Shown here one piece after another: positions 35,490 through 44,379 of a stretch of 64,000 nucleotides of DNA. Both the position numbers and the translations under genes were made by a program. The DNA is from Sphingobacterium sp. CZ-UAM (GTDB lineage: Bacteria > Bacteroidota > Bacteroidia > Sphingobacteriales > Sphingobacteriaceae), in NCBI RefSeq assembly GCF_002000245.1, contig NZ_MTCM01000001.1:1178001-1242000 (forward strand), in the 5' to 3' direction. The notes under the pieces are model-generated. The model did not search any database. It was not told the origin of the DNA and was given only the letters and a program-made list of their open reading frames with translations. Every line of letters begins with the position of its first letter. Position 1 is the stretch's first letter.

Positions 35490-35876
35490 CTACCTATAAT
35501 AATTTGACCAAGCTTTGAAATAAGGTTGTAGCTTTTCACTGAGATTCATCTTGACCCATTCTCGATCAACTCCCTCCTCCGTGTATAATATTTCGAGGAT
35601 ACCAACATGCACGATATTGATGATTTCACAGTTGTGACTTTGCCCAATATAATTGATATAATCAAAGGAACTTTCGACAAAAGGGCTTGTGCGATCTGCT
35701 ACGATCTGGCCACCAAGATATGTCGCAAATTCATTCATAAATAAGTATGTTGAACGATCTGAGAAAAAACTATCTTCTCCCATTTCAACAATTTTCTTGT
35801 ACTCGGGCACTTTATCAAACAGAATACCTGTTAATGTATCAAAAATAAAAACATCAATTTCTTCTAATGGCTTCAT
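35490..35876 (-). CDS. DUF7674-like small protein
   Basis: About 128 residues from the ATG at 35876 (MKPLEEIDVF). The duplicate copy has an earlier ATG at the matching place, which is mutated here. The C-terminal part, HVGILEILYTEEGVDREWV then LSEKLQPYFKAW, matches what I remember as the DUF7674 pattern, found in Bacteroidota beside immunity genes. It is cytoplasmic. An internally deleted copy (46 residues) is at 47776-47916. Confidence 0.6.
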   Translation of the reverse strand: MKPLEEIDVFIFDTLTGILFDKVPEYKKIVEMGEDSFFSDRSTYLFMNEFATYLGGQIVADRTSPFVESSFDYINYIGQSHNCEIINIVHVGILEILYTEEGVDREWVKMNLSEKLQPYFKAWSNYYR

Positions 35877-36001
35877 CTGGAGTTTCAAATATGATTAAAA
35901 ATAAGAATTTGCATCAGATCTGATACACTTCCTAGACTACTTTTAGTATATTAGTTTCGCTAATACAGTTATTACCTGCAATTGCCCAAACGCGATTCAC
36001 A

Positions 36002-36700
36002 ATGAATGAAGTAGAAAAAATAAAGCAACAGATTGTAAGAAAAGCTATAGAATTTAAAACAGGAGGTTTTAGGCCTACAAATTCTATTTCTGAAAGTTGG
36101 ATAGGAAAAGTTTACTTATACAAAGAAGATGAAGAAATTCCGAAAGACAAAAATGGAAATCTAATGTTTCCTTTGTTCCAACTTTGCTTAGAAGATATTG
36201 AAATTAGACCTGATATTTTAGCTGATACAAAGGTGATTACTGTTTTTGTAGCAGAAGAACTTCCAATGGATATTACAGCCAACGGAAAAGAATGGCTATT
36301 GCGCGAATATAAAAAATCAGACAAATTAATAATTAAAGAATTATACAATCCTGATTCAGGACTAAAACCATTCCCCCTAAAACCTTCAAAAATAGAAGAA
36401 GATTATCCTGTGTGGGATAGAGGTGGTTTAACAAGTGAAATGGAAAATGAAATATTAAAACTTGAAGATTCTGGAATAATTGAAGGTTACTATGATATAG
36501 CTGAGAATCAATATGGACACAAACTTGGAGGTTATCCAAGCTTTTGTCAACCAGGCGTATATTTTGGCAACGACTTTGAATTTGTATTTCAAATTGCATC
36601 CGACGACAAAGCAAATTTGAATGTAGTTGATAGCGGAACGATGTATTTTGCTAAAAATGCGAAAACAGAAGAATGGAATTTCTACTGTGACTTTTATTAA
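36002..36700 (+). CDS. YwqG-like DUF1963 protein
   Basis: A 232-residue cytoplasmic protein. The C-terminal half has the DUF1963/YwqG pattern: HKLGGYPSFCQPG, FVFQIASDD and NVVDSGTMYFAKN. Members bind an unknown ligand and are frequent in toxin-immunity and stress loci. It is the only plus-strand gene in this stretch of the cluster. A 10-base inverted repeat (36732-36741 and 36762-36771) lies just downstream. Confidence 0.8.
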   Translation: MNEVEKIKQQIVRKAIEFKTGGFRPTNSISESWIGKVYLYKEDEEIPKDKNGNLMFPLFQLCLEDIEIRPDILADTKVITVFVAEELPMDITANGKEWLLREYKKSDKLIIKELYNPDSGLKPFPLKPSKIEEDYPVWDRGGLTSEMENEILKLEDSGIIEGYYDIAENQYGHKLGGYPSFCQPGVYFGNDFEFVFQIASDDKANLNVVDSGTMYFAKNAKTEEWNFYCDFY

Positions 36701-36731
36701 AAAAATAGCAGATAACAAATATAGGTAACTG

Positions 36732-36771
36732 GGAATTAATTAAGGACTTTTTCGCAAATAGAATTAATTCC
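36732..36771. repeat. Inverted repeat after the DUF1963 gene
   Basis: GGAATTAATT (36732-36741) and AATTAATTCC (36762-36771) are perfect inverses around a 20-base loop containing a T5 run. It may be a weak terminator between the convergent genes. Confidence 0.4.
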
Positions 36772-36824
36772 GTTATGCAAGACAGAAGACAGAAAACCTT
36801 TAAGATAGCTGCAATTATAGAACC

Positions 36825-37760
36825 TTAGAGTTTTTCGACCTCTTCGACTGAAAGCCCTGTGCCTTTAGCGATATCAGCTATAGGTAGTCCCATTTCCTTA
36901 AATGCTTTAGCAGTCTCAAGCGCTTTTTTGCGCTCCCCTTCCGCCACACCTTTAGCTTTACCTTCCGCCAAACCTTTAGCGTGACCTAAAGCTTCTCCGG
37001 ATTTCATGGCCGAATTGATTACGCTCTCCGCATCGCGCTTATGTTTTAAACTTGCTTCGTATGACATGAGTTCCTCCTCCGTTAATTTACCTATCTCTCC
37101 TATCTCAAAGATAAGACCAAATATTCTTTTATCCAAAAATGATGGCAATCTATCCATGGTACTCAAGTGTTTAAGTAAGTACAACCATTGATCCATAACT
37201 GTCTTTAGTTCCTCTGGCTGTTTATTGAACAATGGAAGCGAAATCATTTTATACCCCAATTTATCATAAAATATTTCTTTGGTCAATTTGTCACACAGCG
37301 CCACATCATAAAAATAAGGGCGTTCTGTGACACGGGATATACCAGAACTTCCGTTTCTATCCATGTCAAACTCCAAAATACCAATAAAGTAAACCTCCGG
37401 TAGGTAATAATCGCTACCCTTCTTCCCTCGCGCTAATTGTTTATTGATCAGACGTGAGGTATAATACACCGCGCGATCCTTAAAAAATTCTTGAAAGAGC
37501 TGCTGCATCTCAATGATGAAAACCTCGCCATCGCGGCCGATACAATGTAAATCAAATACAACACGACGCATTTCCTCATAGTCGCCATCTTGTTCTACAG
37601 GCTTATATCTTAGATCCGAAATTATCTTATCTCCCTGAAATAGACTATTGAGAAACTCAATTAGTAAGATTTTGTTGTCCTCTCTACCAAAGTAAAATTT
37701 CCAACCGAAATCGGTACGTGGATCTACATACCTACCCAAATGTTTTTTTGATTTAGCCAT
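36825..37760 (-). CDS. Rpn-family PD-(D/E)XK nuclease/putative transposase
   Basis: 311 residues from the ATG at 37760; a TTG at 37787 would add nine. The N-terminus has RYVDPRTDFGWKFYFGRE. The catalytic core is VVFDLHC (Asp) and VFIIEMQQ (Glu-x-Gln), as in the RpnA/TIGR01784 group, a DNA endonuclease family linked to recombination. The C-terminus has the usual low-complexity helix with repeated EGxAKG units and ends in a small IADIAKGTGLSVEEVEKL motif. Single-gene mobile-like distribution is typical; no terminal repeats were found. Confidence 0.9.
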   Translation of the reverse strand: MAKSKKHLGRYVDPRTDFGWKFYFGREDNKILLIEFLNSLFQGDKIISDLRYKPVEQDGDYEEMRRVVFDLHCIGRDGEVFIIEMQQLFQEFFKDRAVYYTSRLINKQLARGKKGSDYYLPEVYFIGILEFDMDRNGSSGISRVTERPYFYDVALCDKLTKEIFYDKLGYKMISLPLFNKQPEELKTVMDQWLYLLKHLSTMDRLPSFLDKRIFGLIFEIGEIGKLTEEELMSYEASLKHKRDAESVINSAMKSGEALGHAKGLAEGKAKGVAEGERKKALETAKAFKEMGLPIADIAKGTGLSVEEVEKL

Positions 37761-37894
37761 AATATTTATTAATTGGTTATCAGGCAAATATACAATAATA
37801 GATTTAAAATACTAACATAATTAGCAAAAAATATGAGCCGGAAAGTAATTTATATTGATAATCAATCGCACGAGCTGAAAAGTTGCAGACAGAC

Positions 37895-37962
37895 ATTGCC
37901 CTTTAATAAATCGCTGTAAATGTCCAAACGCAGGATTTCCGGATTCTCTGCCTTTTATCTTT
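37895..37962. repeat. Degraded fragment of the duplicated immunity-type gene
   Basis: This stretch (ending in TTTCCGGATTCTCTGCC and beyond) matches an internal part of the genes at 34923-35447 and 47212-47733, in the same orientation, with scattered substitutions. The common core is GTCCRAACGCAGGATTTCC. It is a third, relic copy isolated between the Rpn gene and the TonB receptor gene. Confidence 0.65.
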
Positions 37963-38019
37963 TAAATACTGATGTTTTAGAAGCACAGATAAACTATTGT
38001 AGATGATAAAATCACAGCA

Positions 38020-40176
38020 CTAAAAATGCAAGGCCATAGCCAAAATGCATTGCCGCAGGTTACCGGGTGTGATAAAACCCCTACCTCCATAATAATAACG
38101 GGTATTAAATAAATTTTCGGCGGTCAACTTACATTGAAATTGTCGATAAATATAACCTATATTAGCATTACAAAGTGTATAAGCGTCGGTATAAAAACTT
38201 CCAGCATTTGTACTGTTAATAATCAGATCCTGACCAACATAATTCCCTCCTAATCCGGCTCTCCACTTGCTGTCCTTATTTGCCGGCAGTTCATAGCTAG
38301 CGTACCAGGTGAAAGACCATTTTGGACCAGCGTTTACAGGCCTTAATCCCTGAACGGCAGCATCAGCAACCGTTAACTTACTAGCGTTGTAAGCGCCACC
38401 CGCATGGATAAAAAAATTGGTCAAGGGTTCGGACTGTATATCGAACTCTACACCACGACTATACTGTTTTCCTCCCTGAATATATTTTGTGGCATCCGCC
38501 GGATCTGTAATCACCGAATTGCGTACCCGGATATCATAGTAGCTCAGTGTAAGGTCAAGTGCATTGTTTGGAACCGCTATTTTGACACCGGACTCGAACT
38601 GGTTTCCGTATTGGGGTTTGAAATTATATAGAATGCCGTTGGCACTTGTCGGTGCGAGATTTTGAAATCCGCTCATATAATTTCCAAAAACTGTTATAAT
38701 TTTTGGAATAAGCTGATAAGTCAGGCCTATTTTAGGCGTAAGGGACGACTGCTTATAATCGGCAGTTGTAATAGCAGTCAACAGATCCTTCGTACCCAAA
38801 TTGATCAGCCTGTCGTACCGGGCACTGAACATCAGCGTCAACGCATCGGTGGGTTTGATGACATCTGAAATGCAAGCCGAGTAGCTGTTCTGAGGCGCGA
38901 CCGAATTGTTGGGCTGCCTAGAAAGTACAATACCACGGATCAGGTCTGCATGAAATAAATTTGCTGTAGCCGAAGGATCATCAAGCGATACCGTATCCAC
39001 GTAACCTGCATTTTTATAATTTGCCGCATAACTATAGCGCTGGTAGTCAAGACCAATCAGTAATTTATTGTCCCAGCCTCCAAGTTTAAAATTACCGATA
39101 AAGTTTTGTTGAACCTGATAGTTGCTGATATCCTCGGATTCATACTGTAATACCTTCCTTGCTACCGCAGTATTATTGTTGAGCAACAGGTTTGTCTGAT
39201 AATCGCCATTTGATGTGCTGTTTGTACTGGCGAGGTTTGTTTCAGACTGCCAAGCCGGCGAGATGGCATAACTTATTTTTCCATAAAAATTCAGTGAGGA
39301 GGTTCGCCATAGCAAGCTGTTATTCGTATAAGAACTGAAGTAGTCCAGATTGAGCGCGCTAGCATGCTGTACGTTTGTGGCAATGCCGCCGATAAGCGGA
39401 TTACCAGGTGTAAACAAAGGACTGTTGGTGGTATTTCTCCGCAAGAATTCGGCCTCGATCCTAACCTTAAGGTCAGGACTGAGCTGGTAGCTAAAACTTG
39501 GTGCAAGAAAAAGGCTTTTATTCAATCCCTGGTCCTGAAAACTCTTTCTGGAGGTATATGTACCAAACATTCTGAACAGGGATCTGTGTGCTGAATCAAG
39601 TACTGTATTTATTTCAATACTGCCGCGATGCAGGGCATTGTTGCCCGCTGCGAGCGAAATAGTTGTAAATGTACTATCCACGGGAACATAGGTGAGCACA
39701 TTGATCAATCCCCCGAAAGCCATATTTGTACCACCAAACAAGGTACCACTCGGCCCTTTGATTACATCCAGCTGCTGTATATTGCTATTTTCATCGCTGT
39801 AATGTAGGTAAGCATTGAGGCCATTTCTAAAATTACTCCTGGTCCGAAATCCACGAATGGTAAAATAAGGGGCAACCCCGGCCCAGCTGGGTGTCACCCC
39901 CGCCGCATTTGCCAACATAGCTGTCTGGGTATAATAGTTTCTATTTTTAGTCAGGTTGATACCTACACTTGTTGTAACCTGTGGATTCTCGTAATCAGGT
40001 ATGTTTATCCTTGCTGACTGATAGCTAGACCTATCTTTCCTAAACTGGGATTTAATAAAAACAGAGTCAAGCTGTTTTGGCAATAGCGTATCAGCATGGT
40101 GCGCCTGCGCATCGGCGCTAAAAATTGTAAATAGAAGCGTAAAAATTAAAAAAGACTTTAAGTATAGCGTTTTCAA
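38020..40176 (-). CDS. TonB-dependent receptor of a copper-type operon
   Basis: A 718-residue outer-membrane receptor: a signal peptide to about residue 25, no carboxypeptidase-like extension, then a plug with SWAGVAPYFTIRGFRTRSNF and QLDVIKGPSGTLFGG, and a barrel ending MALHF. It resembles siderophore-type receptors. However, it is the last gene of a minus-strand run with a cytochrome c, a FixH/YtkA-like protein, SCO1 and a small Cys protein, all linked to copper and respiratory oxidase assembly. I infer that it imports copper or a copper-chelate. Confidence 0.88.
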   Translation of the reverse strand: MKTLYLKSFLIFTLLFTIFSADAQAHHADTLLPKQLDSVFIKSQFRKDRSSYQSARINIPDYENPQVTTSVGINLTKNRNYYTQTAMLANAAGVTPSWAGVAPYFTIRGFRTRSNFRNGLNAYLHYSDENSNIQQLDVIKGPSGTLFGGTNMAFGGLINVLTYVPVDSTFTTISLAAGNNALHRGSIEINTVLDSAHRSLFRMFGTYTSRKSFQDQGLNKSLFLAPSFSYQLSPDLKVRIEAEFLRRNTTNSPLFTPGNPLIGGIATNVQHASALNLDYFSSYTNNSLLWRTSSLNFYGKISYAISPAWQSETNLASTNSTSNGDYQTNLLLNNNTAVARKVLQYESEDISNYQVQQNFIGNFKLGGWDNKLLIGLDYQRYSYAANYKNAGYVDTVSLDDPSATANLFHADLIRGIVLSRQPNNSVAPQNSYSACISDVIKPTDALTLMFSARYDRLINLGTKDLLTAITTADYKQSSLTPKIGLTYQLIPKIITVFGNYMSGFQNLAPTSANGILYNFKPQYGNQFESGVKIAVPNNALDLTLSYYDIRVRNSVITDPADATKYIQGGKQYSRGVEFDIQSEPLTNFFIHAGGAYNASKLTVADAAVQGLRPVNAGPKWSFTWYASYELPANKDSKWRAGLGGNYVGQDLIINSTNAGSFYTDAYTLCNANIGYIYRQFQCKLTAENLFNTRYYYGGRGFITPGNLRQCILAMALHF

Positions 40177-40297
40177 GGGTATAATAAATTAAATTTGACC
40201 AATATATACCCACAACAGATTTGTTGCCTGTAACAATATAGCTCAAGCCATCCTGGTACAAACAACAATCTGATTTTGCGGGTTTGCATAGCTGGGC

Positions 40298-40795
40298 TTA
40301 TTTCGCAGCGCTGTTACGTTCTCTCAAATATTCCAAAATAGCTCTGCCTTCTTCCTGCTGCAGTCCTAAGCTAATCATAGGAGAACTGAAACCTTTGCTC
40401 AGCGCTATTGCATCGGCGTCTTTTTCGAGCATAGTCGCGGGATCCAGCATCATATTCATGATCCACTCTGGCGTACGCCGCTTTACAACGCCATCCAACG
40501 AAGGCCCCACCAAGGTACGTTCGAAATCGTGGCACATGGCACATTTGGACACAAAGAGCTCCAGGCCTTTATTGGCTAGCTGTGCGTCAAATGGTTTGCG
40601 TTCGACAACGCTAACAGGCCCCACTCCTTTGGATCCATCTGATTTAAAATCCAACATGGCTGCTTCTGCTGAAGCTGCCGGTTGGTTTGCCGTTGTACTA
40701 CTGTTGCTTTCTTTCTTCCTGTCTCCATTGCCTCCGCAGGCGATCATCCCGATGATAGCGAGACAGGAAAGGATTACGTTGATTCGTTTGTTCAT
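40298..40795 (-). CDS. Monohaem cytochrome c lipoprotein
   Basis: A 165-residue protein with a lipoprotein signal (GMIACGG). One haem-binding CAMCH motif is followed by HDFERTLVGPSLDGVV, and there is a candidate axial Met in SSPMISLG. It is a class I c-type cytochrome anchored at the periplasmic side of a membrane. A low-complexity linker follows the lipobox. It sits between the TonB receptor and the YtkA-like gene in the copper-type operon, so it may shuttle electrons during metal reduction or to a terminal oxidase. Confidence 0.85.
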   Translation of the reverse strand: MNKRINVILSCLAIIGMIACGGNGDRKKESNSSTTANQPAASAEAAMLDFKSDGSKGVGPVSVVERKPFDAQLANKGLELFVSKCAMCHDFERTLVGPSLDGVVKRRTPEWIMNMMLDPATMLEKDADAIALSKGFSSPMISLGLQQEEGRAILEYLRERNSAAK

Positions 40796-40861
40796 TTCTC
40801 TTTATGTTATGGTGATTAAAAACTTTATAAACTATGGGACAGCCAGCAACCGCCCCAATTT

Positions 40862-41710
40862 TTACTTAATGATGTAGACCTGGTATTTGATATCATCCTG
40901 ATTTGCTTTCTTGCCGTCTTTCCACAACTCAACGATAATTTCCCATTGGCCGGCCATGGAGAAGTTTATTTCTCCTTCATAGTAACCCTGTCCAATGGAT
41001 TCAGCATCCTTATTACCCGATGAGCCATGCCCCATAGCTGGCATAGTTGTTTTCAGCTTGATGAGGTATCCATCCAATGGTGGAAAATCATGCTGCTCCA
41101 TCCTACTCATCAGAAATTTGATGGGATGCTTTCCTTGCTTTACGGTATCCGGCAGCAGATTGGTTATAAACACGCGGCTATCATCCCGTGTACCGGAACT
41201 CATCGTCCGCATTGTCTTTGCAGCGGATACGGGAAGTTTTATGGCTATGGTATCCTTTCTCGCTTCCGTTTCAAGGATTGTATACAAATGCCAACCCGGT
41301 CCCATATCCGGTATATCGGCCATGATAAACACCATTGCCCCCCGGTACCAGCCCTCGCCTAGGGCGACAGGATGTTCAAAAGGTCCTCCATGCTTCATCA
41401 GTCCCATATCCATCTGTGGGTAATAGTCAAGTGATGAACTATTGAAGGGTTTACCATCTTTGTCCCTTACCTGTAAATAAACCGTATGGTATTTATTGTA
41501 AAGTTTAGCATCGGCATAGACCTTAAATGTTAAGCCATTGTACGCGGTATCTGCGATAGCAATTAGGTCGGATTCATCTGGAATAGCAGGTGTCGTAGCA
41601 TCATGGGCACCAACATGTTTTTTCTGGGAATTCTGTTCAGTACAGGCAATAGCAGATAGGACGACCGAAAGTGCCACGAGAAATTGGAATACTTGTTTTG
41701 ATAAATTCAT
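40862..41710 (-). CDS. FixH/YtkA-like periplasmic lipoprotein with two copper-type modules
   Basis: A 282-residue lipoprotein (lipobox SAIAC). It contains two similar Ig-like YtkA/FixH modules. The first has YYPQMDMGLMKHGGPFEHP and the second TTMPAMGHGSSGN; both are Met/His-rich loops fit for binding copper. The second ends in FSMAGQWEIIVELWKDGK, typical of YtkA domains. It lies 14 bases downstream of the SCO1 gene. It is probably a periplasmic copper carrier or assembly factor for cytochrome oxidase. Confidence 0.8.
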   Translation of the reverse strand: MNLSKQVFQFLVALSVVLSAIACTEQNSQKKHVGAHDATTPAIPDESDLIAIADTAYNGLTFKVYADAKLYNKYHTVYLQVRDKDGKPFNSSSLDYYPQMDMGLMKHGGPFEHPVALGEGWYRGAMVFIMADIPDMGPGWHLYTILETEARKDTIAIKLPVSAAKTMRTMSSGTRDDSRVFITNLLPDTVKQGKHPIKFLMSRMEQHDFPPLDGYLIKLKTTMPAMGHGSSGNKDAESIGQGYYEGEINFSMAGQWEIIVELWKDGKKANQDDIKYQVYIIK

Positions 41711-41724
41711 TGAATTGTTTTTTG

Positions 41725-42384
41725 CTATCCTTTATCCAGCAAAAGCTGGATATCGGCTATGATTTTTGGAATTGAATCTGTTTTTGTCCCGTCGTATACG
41801 GCTCTGACCCGAAAAGCTGTATCGACAAGTGTAAAAGCACCACTATGGTCGAATCCTCCCGGAGCATTCGGATCTTCCTGTGCAAACGAGAAATAACCGT
41901 CAGCACCAGCGAGCTTATACAGCTCGGTTTTCGGACCGTTGAGGAAAAGCCAATTGGATGGTGCCCCCAGTTCTGCTGCATAGTGCTTCAACACATAGGG
42001 CCTATCGTATTTGGGGTCTACGGTGTGCGATACGATCAGGATTCTAGGGTCGTCCGCAAAGTGCTTTGCTACTTTAAGCAGATTGCGAGAGGCGATCGGG
42101 CAGATTGTAGGACAACGCGTGAAAAAGAAATCAGCTAGGTAGATTTTTCCTTTCAATGTCTTTTTGGACACCATGCTACTGTCCTGATCCAACAGTGTAA
42201 AATCGGGTATTGTATGGTATAGAGTATCGATGACCTTAACACCATCGTTAATCCTTTCCTTAATGTCTCGCTCACCTAAGATAGGGAGCGGAACTGAAGG
42301 AGATGATAGCGTACATGCAATAAATTGACATGCCAAAAATGAAGATAAGGCCACAACTATCCCTATACGGGAATATGTGCTCAT
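41725..42384 (-). CDS. SCO1/SenC/PrrC-family copper chaperone
   Basis: A 219-residue exported thioredoxin-fold protein. The copper-binding CxxxC is in FFTRCPTICPIAS, and the conserved His is in GGFDHSGAFTLVD. The early DFTLLDQDSSMVS resembles the family start. SCO proteins deliver copper to the CuA site of cytochrome oxidase. It is the second gene of the copper-type operon, after the small Cys protein. Confidence 0.93.
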   Translation of the reverse strand: MSTYSRIGIVVALSSFLACQFIACTLSSPSVPLPILGERDIKERINDGVKVIDTLYHTIPDFTLLDQDSSMVSKKTLKGKIYLADFFFTRCPTICPIASRNLLKVAKHFADDPRILIVSHTVDPKYDRPYVLKHYAAELGAPSNWLFLNGPKTELYKLAGADGYFSFAQEDPNAPGGFDHSGAFTLVDTAFRVRAVYDGTKTDSIPKIIADIQLLLDKG

Positions 42385-42474
42385 GAGATTTTGATTTAAT
42401 TATTATTAACTATTGCAATTGAAAATGCCATCTCGTCGAATAGCTTATCAATTGCTCACACGCTATAAAATAAT

Positions 42475-42855
42475 TTAAACCAAGGGTGGATGGAAAATTG
42501 TAAAAGTGGGATTGTAGGAATAATCCTGTTTGTACTCTGGGTAAGACAAACTAATACAATCTTCATTGCATATGGAAGACATATCAAAAGAAAAATTGTG
42601 GGAGTTGTCGATAAAGACTACATCAATAATACGGGATTCAAGATTTTTTTGTTCTTTTTCCTCATGTTCGCGCATTTTCTTCATCAAAATACACTGACCA
42701 CGGCAGGACAGTGCTTTTTCATTAAAGCGATTCACACATTCATTGCGTGCGATATAATCCCTGTTCAATTCAAATACAGACCATAGCCATACATTTGAGA
42801 AGCTCTGTAAGAGCATCAATGGCAATAAGATCCATATGAACTGTTTCGCTTTCAT
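42475..42855 (-). CDS. Small Cys-rich exported or membrane protein heading the copper operon
   Basis: A 126-residue protein with one N-terminal hydrophobic segment (IWILLPLMLLQSFSNVWLW). The mature part has Cys in RNECVNRF, LSCRGQCILMKK and ICNEDC, then ends with a PPLV tail. Similar small proteins are often found just upstream of SCO1 in Bacteroidota. The CxxxC could bind copper. It is separated from SCO1 by 90 bases and is likely the first gene of the operon reading to the TonB receptor. Confidence 0.7.
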   Translation of the reverse strand: MKAKQFIWILLPLMLLQSFSNVWLWSVFELNRDYIARNECVNRFNEKALSCRGQCILMKKMREHEEKEQKNLESRIIDVVFIDNSHNFSFDMSSICNEDCISLSYPEYKQDYSYNPTFTIFHPPLV

Positions 42856-42994
42856 GTTTAGTTAATCCGCCAAATATAAAAACGAAAGATGGAATAAGCA
42901 ACCTTATCGGAGGAAGAATTGAAAATTATTTAAGGACATTACTAAACTGTAATATTTACTTGGAAGTGAGATATAGTTATTTCCCTATGCATCT

Positions 42995-43089
42995 TACCAT
43001 TGAATCTAACGGTAGGCTCAGCGGACAAAAGGCGATCATCGACCAAGGTTGTTGATTTTGTTTCTTTTGCCCTGTTCATCCCAATCCAT
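42995..43089. repeat. Mosaic of fragments from two genes found 11 kb away
   Basis: Bases 42995-43048 match 53910-53963, inside the SMP-30-like gene, with two mismatches. Bases 43050-43089 match 54674-54712, the start region of the 99-residue minus-strand gene at 54403-54702, with one mismatch. The two pieces, which are ~700 bases apart at the other locus, are fused here with no gap. It is non-coding debris that records a past duplication and deletion. Confidence 0.8.
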
Positions 43090-43105
43090 CTTAGTTGTTT
43101 CATTG

Positions 43106-43723
43106 CTAAAATCCATAATGCGCAATATATGTCTCCCTGAACATAAAAGCATCAGATGATTCATCAACAACAAAATTGACAACTCTCTTTTCTACGCCCC
43201 CGCTGTCTCCACTATATTTCTGGCTGTCAAAAGGTGCCGGAAACGGAAATTTATTGATTTCGGAAAAATCCATTTTTTGTTTGCCTGTGTCAAGCTCTTC
43301 CTTGCTGACTTTTTTAAAGGCTTCAACAAAATAAGAGCCAAACATATCATACACGATGCCGGCATATACTTCGGGAGTAATCTGCTCATCGAAAAGAATG
43401 CATTTACAGGAAATAGAAACTTCCGTGGTCGTCACCCCATTGTATTTTCTGTTCCTGTAGGCCGGATGAAATTTTACCGTATCCGTATTGTAGATAGAGT
43501 CATAAAAAAACTTATGGGTCTCATTCATCACATCAAAAGATAATGTAAACGAATAATTCCCTTTCTGCATTAACTTTTTGGGACTCAATATATTCGTCCA
43601 TATGTAATCAAAAACGTAATGGGATATTTGGGCATCAACTCGGGGCCTTTTGAGCAGAATAGAAGCTCTTGATAGACCCTCATCGTCATCAATGCTCCAA
43701 AACCTGTTAATTGTAACTTCCAT
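43106..43723 (-). CDS. Hypothetical protein of the immunity cluster
   Basis: A 205-residue cytoplasmic protein, beta-rich, Lys/Asp/Tyr-rich (for example RKYNGVTTTEVSISCKC and GIVYDMFGSYFVEAFKKVSK). I do not recognise the family. It has no signal peptide. It directly follows, by three bases, a 45-residue ORF on the same strand, suggesting a two-gene unit. The context is toxin-immunity remnants on both sides. Confidence 0.6.
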   Translation of the reverse strand: MEVTINRFWSIDDDEGLSRASILLKRPRVDAQISHYVFDYIWTNILSPKKLMQKGNYSFTLSFDVMNETHKFFYDSIYNTDTVKFHPAYRNRKYNGVTTTEVSISCKCILFDEQITPEVYAGIVYDMFGSYFVEAFKKVSKEELDTGKQKMDFSEINKFPFPAPFDSQKYSGDSGGVEKRVVNFVVDESSDAFMFRETYIAHYGF

Positions 43724-43726
43724 ACC

Positions 43727-43864
43727 TTATGAATATTTAATATCGATTTTATAGGTTTCAATATGTGTGCTGACCGCTTCAAGGACTTCTGTCGGACAGC
43801 GGAACTCCAAGATTTTCCTATTCCTAAACGTAAAAATTAAACTAGAATTTCGTAAATGGTGCAT
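43727..43864 (-). CDS. Possible 45-residue protein or remnant
   Basis: An ATG at 43862-43864 opens a 45-residue frame. It ends CPTEVLEAVSTHIETYKIDI plus three residues at a TAA (43727-43729), three bases before the start of the next gene. The composition is protein-like. It may be a small gene co-translated with the 205-residue gene, or a truncated tail. Confidence 0.4.
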   Translation of the reverse strand: MHHLRNSSLIFTFRNRKILEFRCPTEVLEAVSTHIETYKIDIKYS

Positions 43865-43902
43865 TATTCCTATGTATCTTTCCAATTATGCGGGGTTTAT
43901 TT

Positions 43903-44367
43903 TTATTCATCATTTTGTTTCAAGTACTTTATCGGCACATCCTCTGTCAGCCAAACACCATTGTCTGAAATGAAAAACCGAAAATTGTCATTATACATTT
44001 GTTCCGCCAGCACTTTGAAAACAAATGGTTTTCCGTGTCTTTGGCCAACTTTTATTGCTGTTTCAATGTTCTGTCCCGCGAAATCATACAGTCCACCAAA
44101 TAAATAGGCATGTATCTGCTGTAGACCTTTGACAGTGCCTACTTCAATGCTTTCAATGAATGAGCTTTCAAACAGGGCATAAGCTTTACTTTTACTCTTA
44201 CCGTCGATGGTTTCGTCGCTATAGGTAAACCATTCTATAAAACGGTTTGCTTTGGTGCTAGGGAAAGTCTTTCCTAAAGCAATTATGCCATCATGATCCA
44301 GCATATACGAATTATACCTTTTCCCGTCTGCAGCAAGAAGTTTCAATTGGGTAGTGGCACTGACCAA
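43903..44367 (-). pseudogene. Chimeric ORF: BRO-like and Fic pieces fused to a KptA tail
   Basis: A 154-residue frame from a TTG (44367) that joins parts of unrelated proteins. Residues ~5-48 (TQLKLLAADGKRYNSYML, FPSTKANRFIEWFTYS) look like the DinD/BRO N-terminal domain. Residues ~49-94 (FESSFIESIEVGTVKGLQQ, LFGGLYDFAG) are the first part of a Fic domain, lacking the HPFxxGNGR catalytic loop. From ~96 on (VGQRHGKPFVFKV, NGVWLTEDVPIKYL) it is the C-terminal end of RNA 2'-phosphotransferase KptA. The frame follows the HsdR remnant stop with no gap and has no ATG. It is almost certainly non-functional. Confidence 0.75.
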
Positions 44368-44379
44368 CTCACTTTTCTC

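Noticed and set aside
43903..44367. Calling this ORF a functional KptA or Fic protein
   Set aside because: The catalytic loop of Fic and the N-terminal half of KptA are absent and the frame has no ATG.
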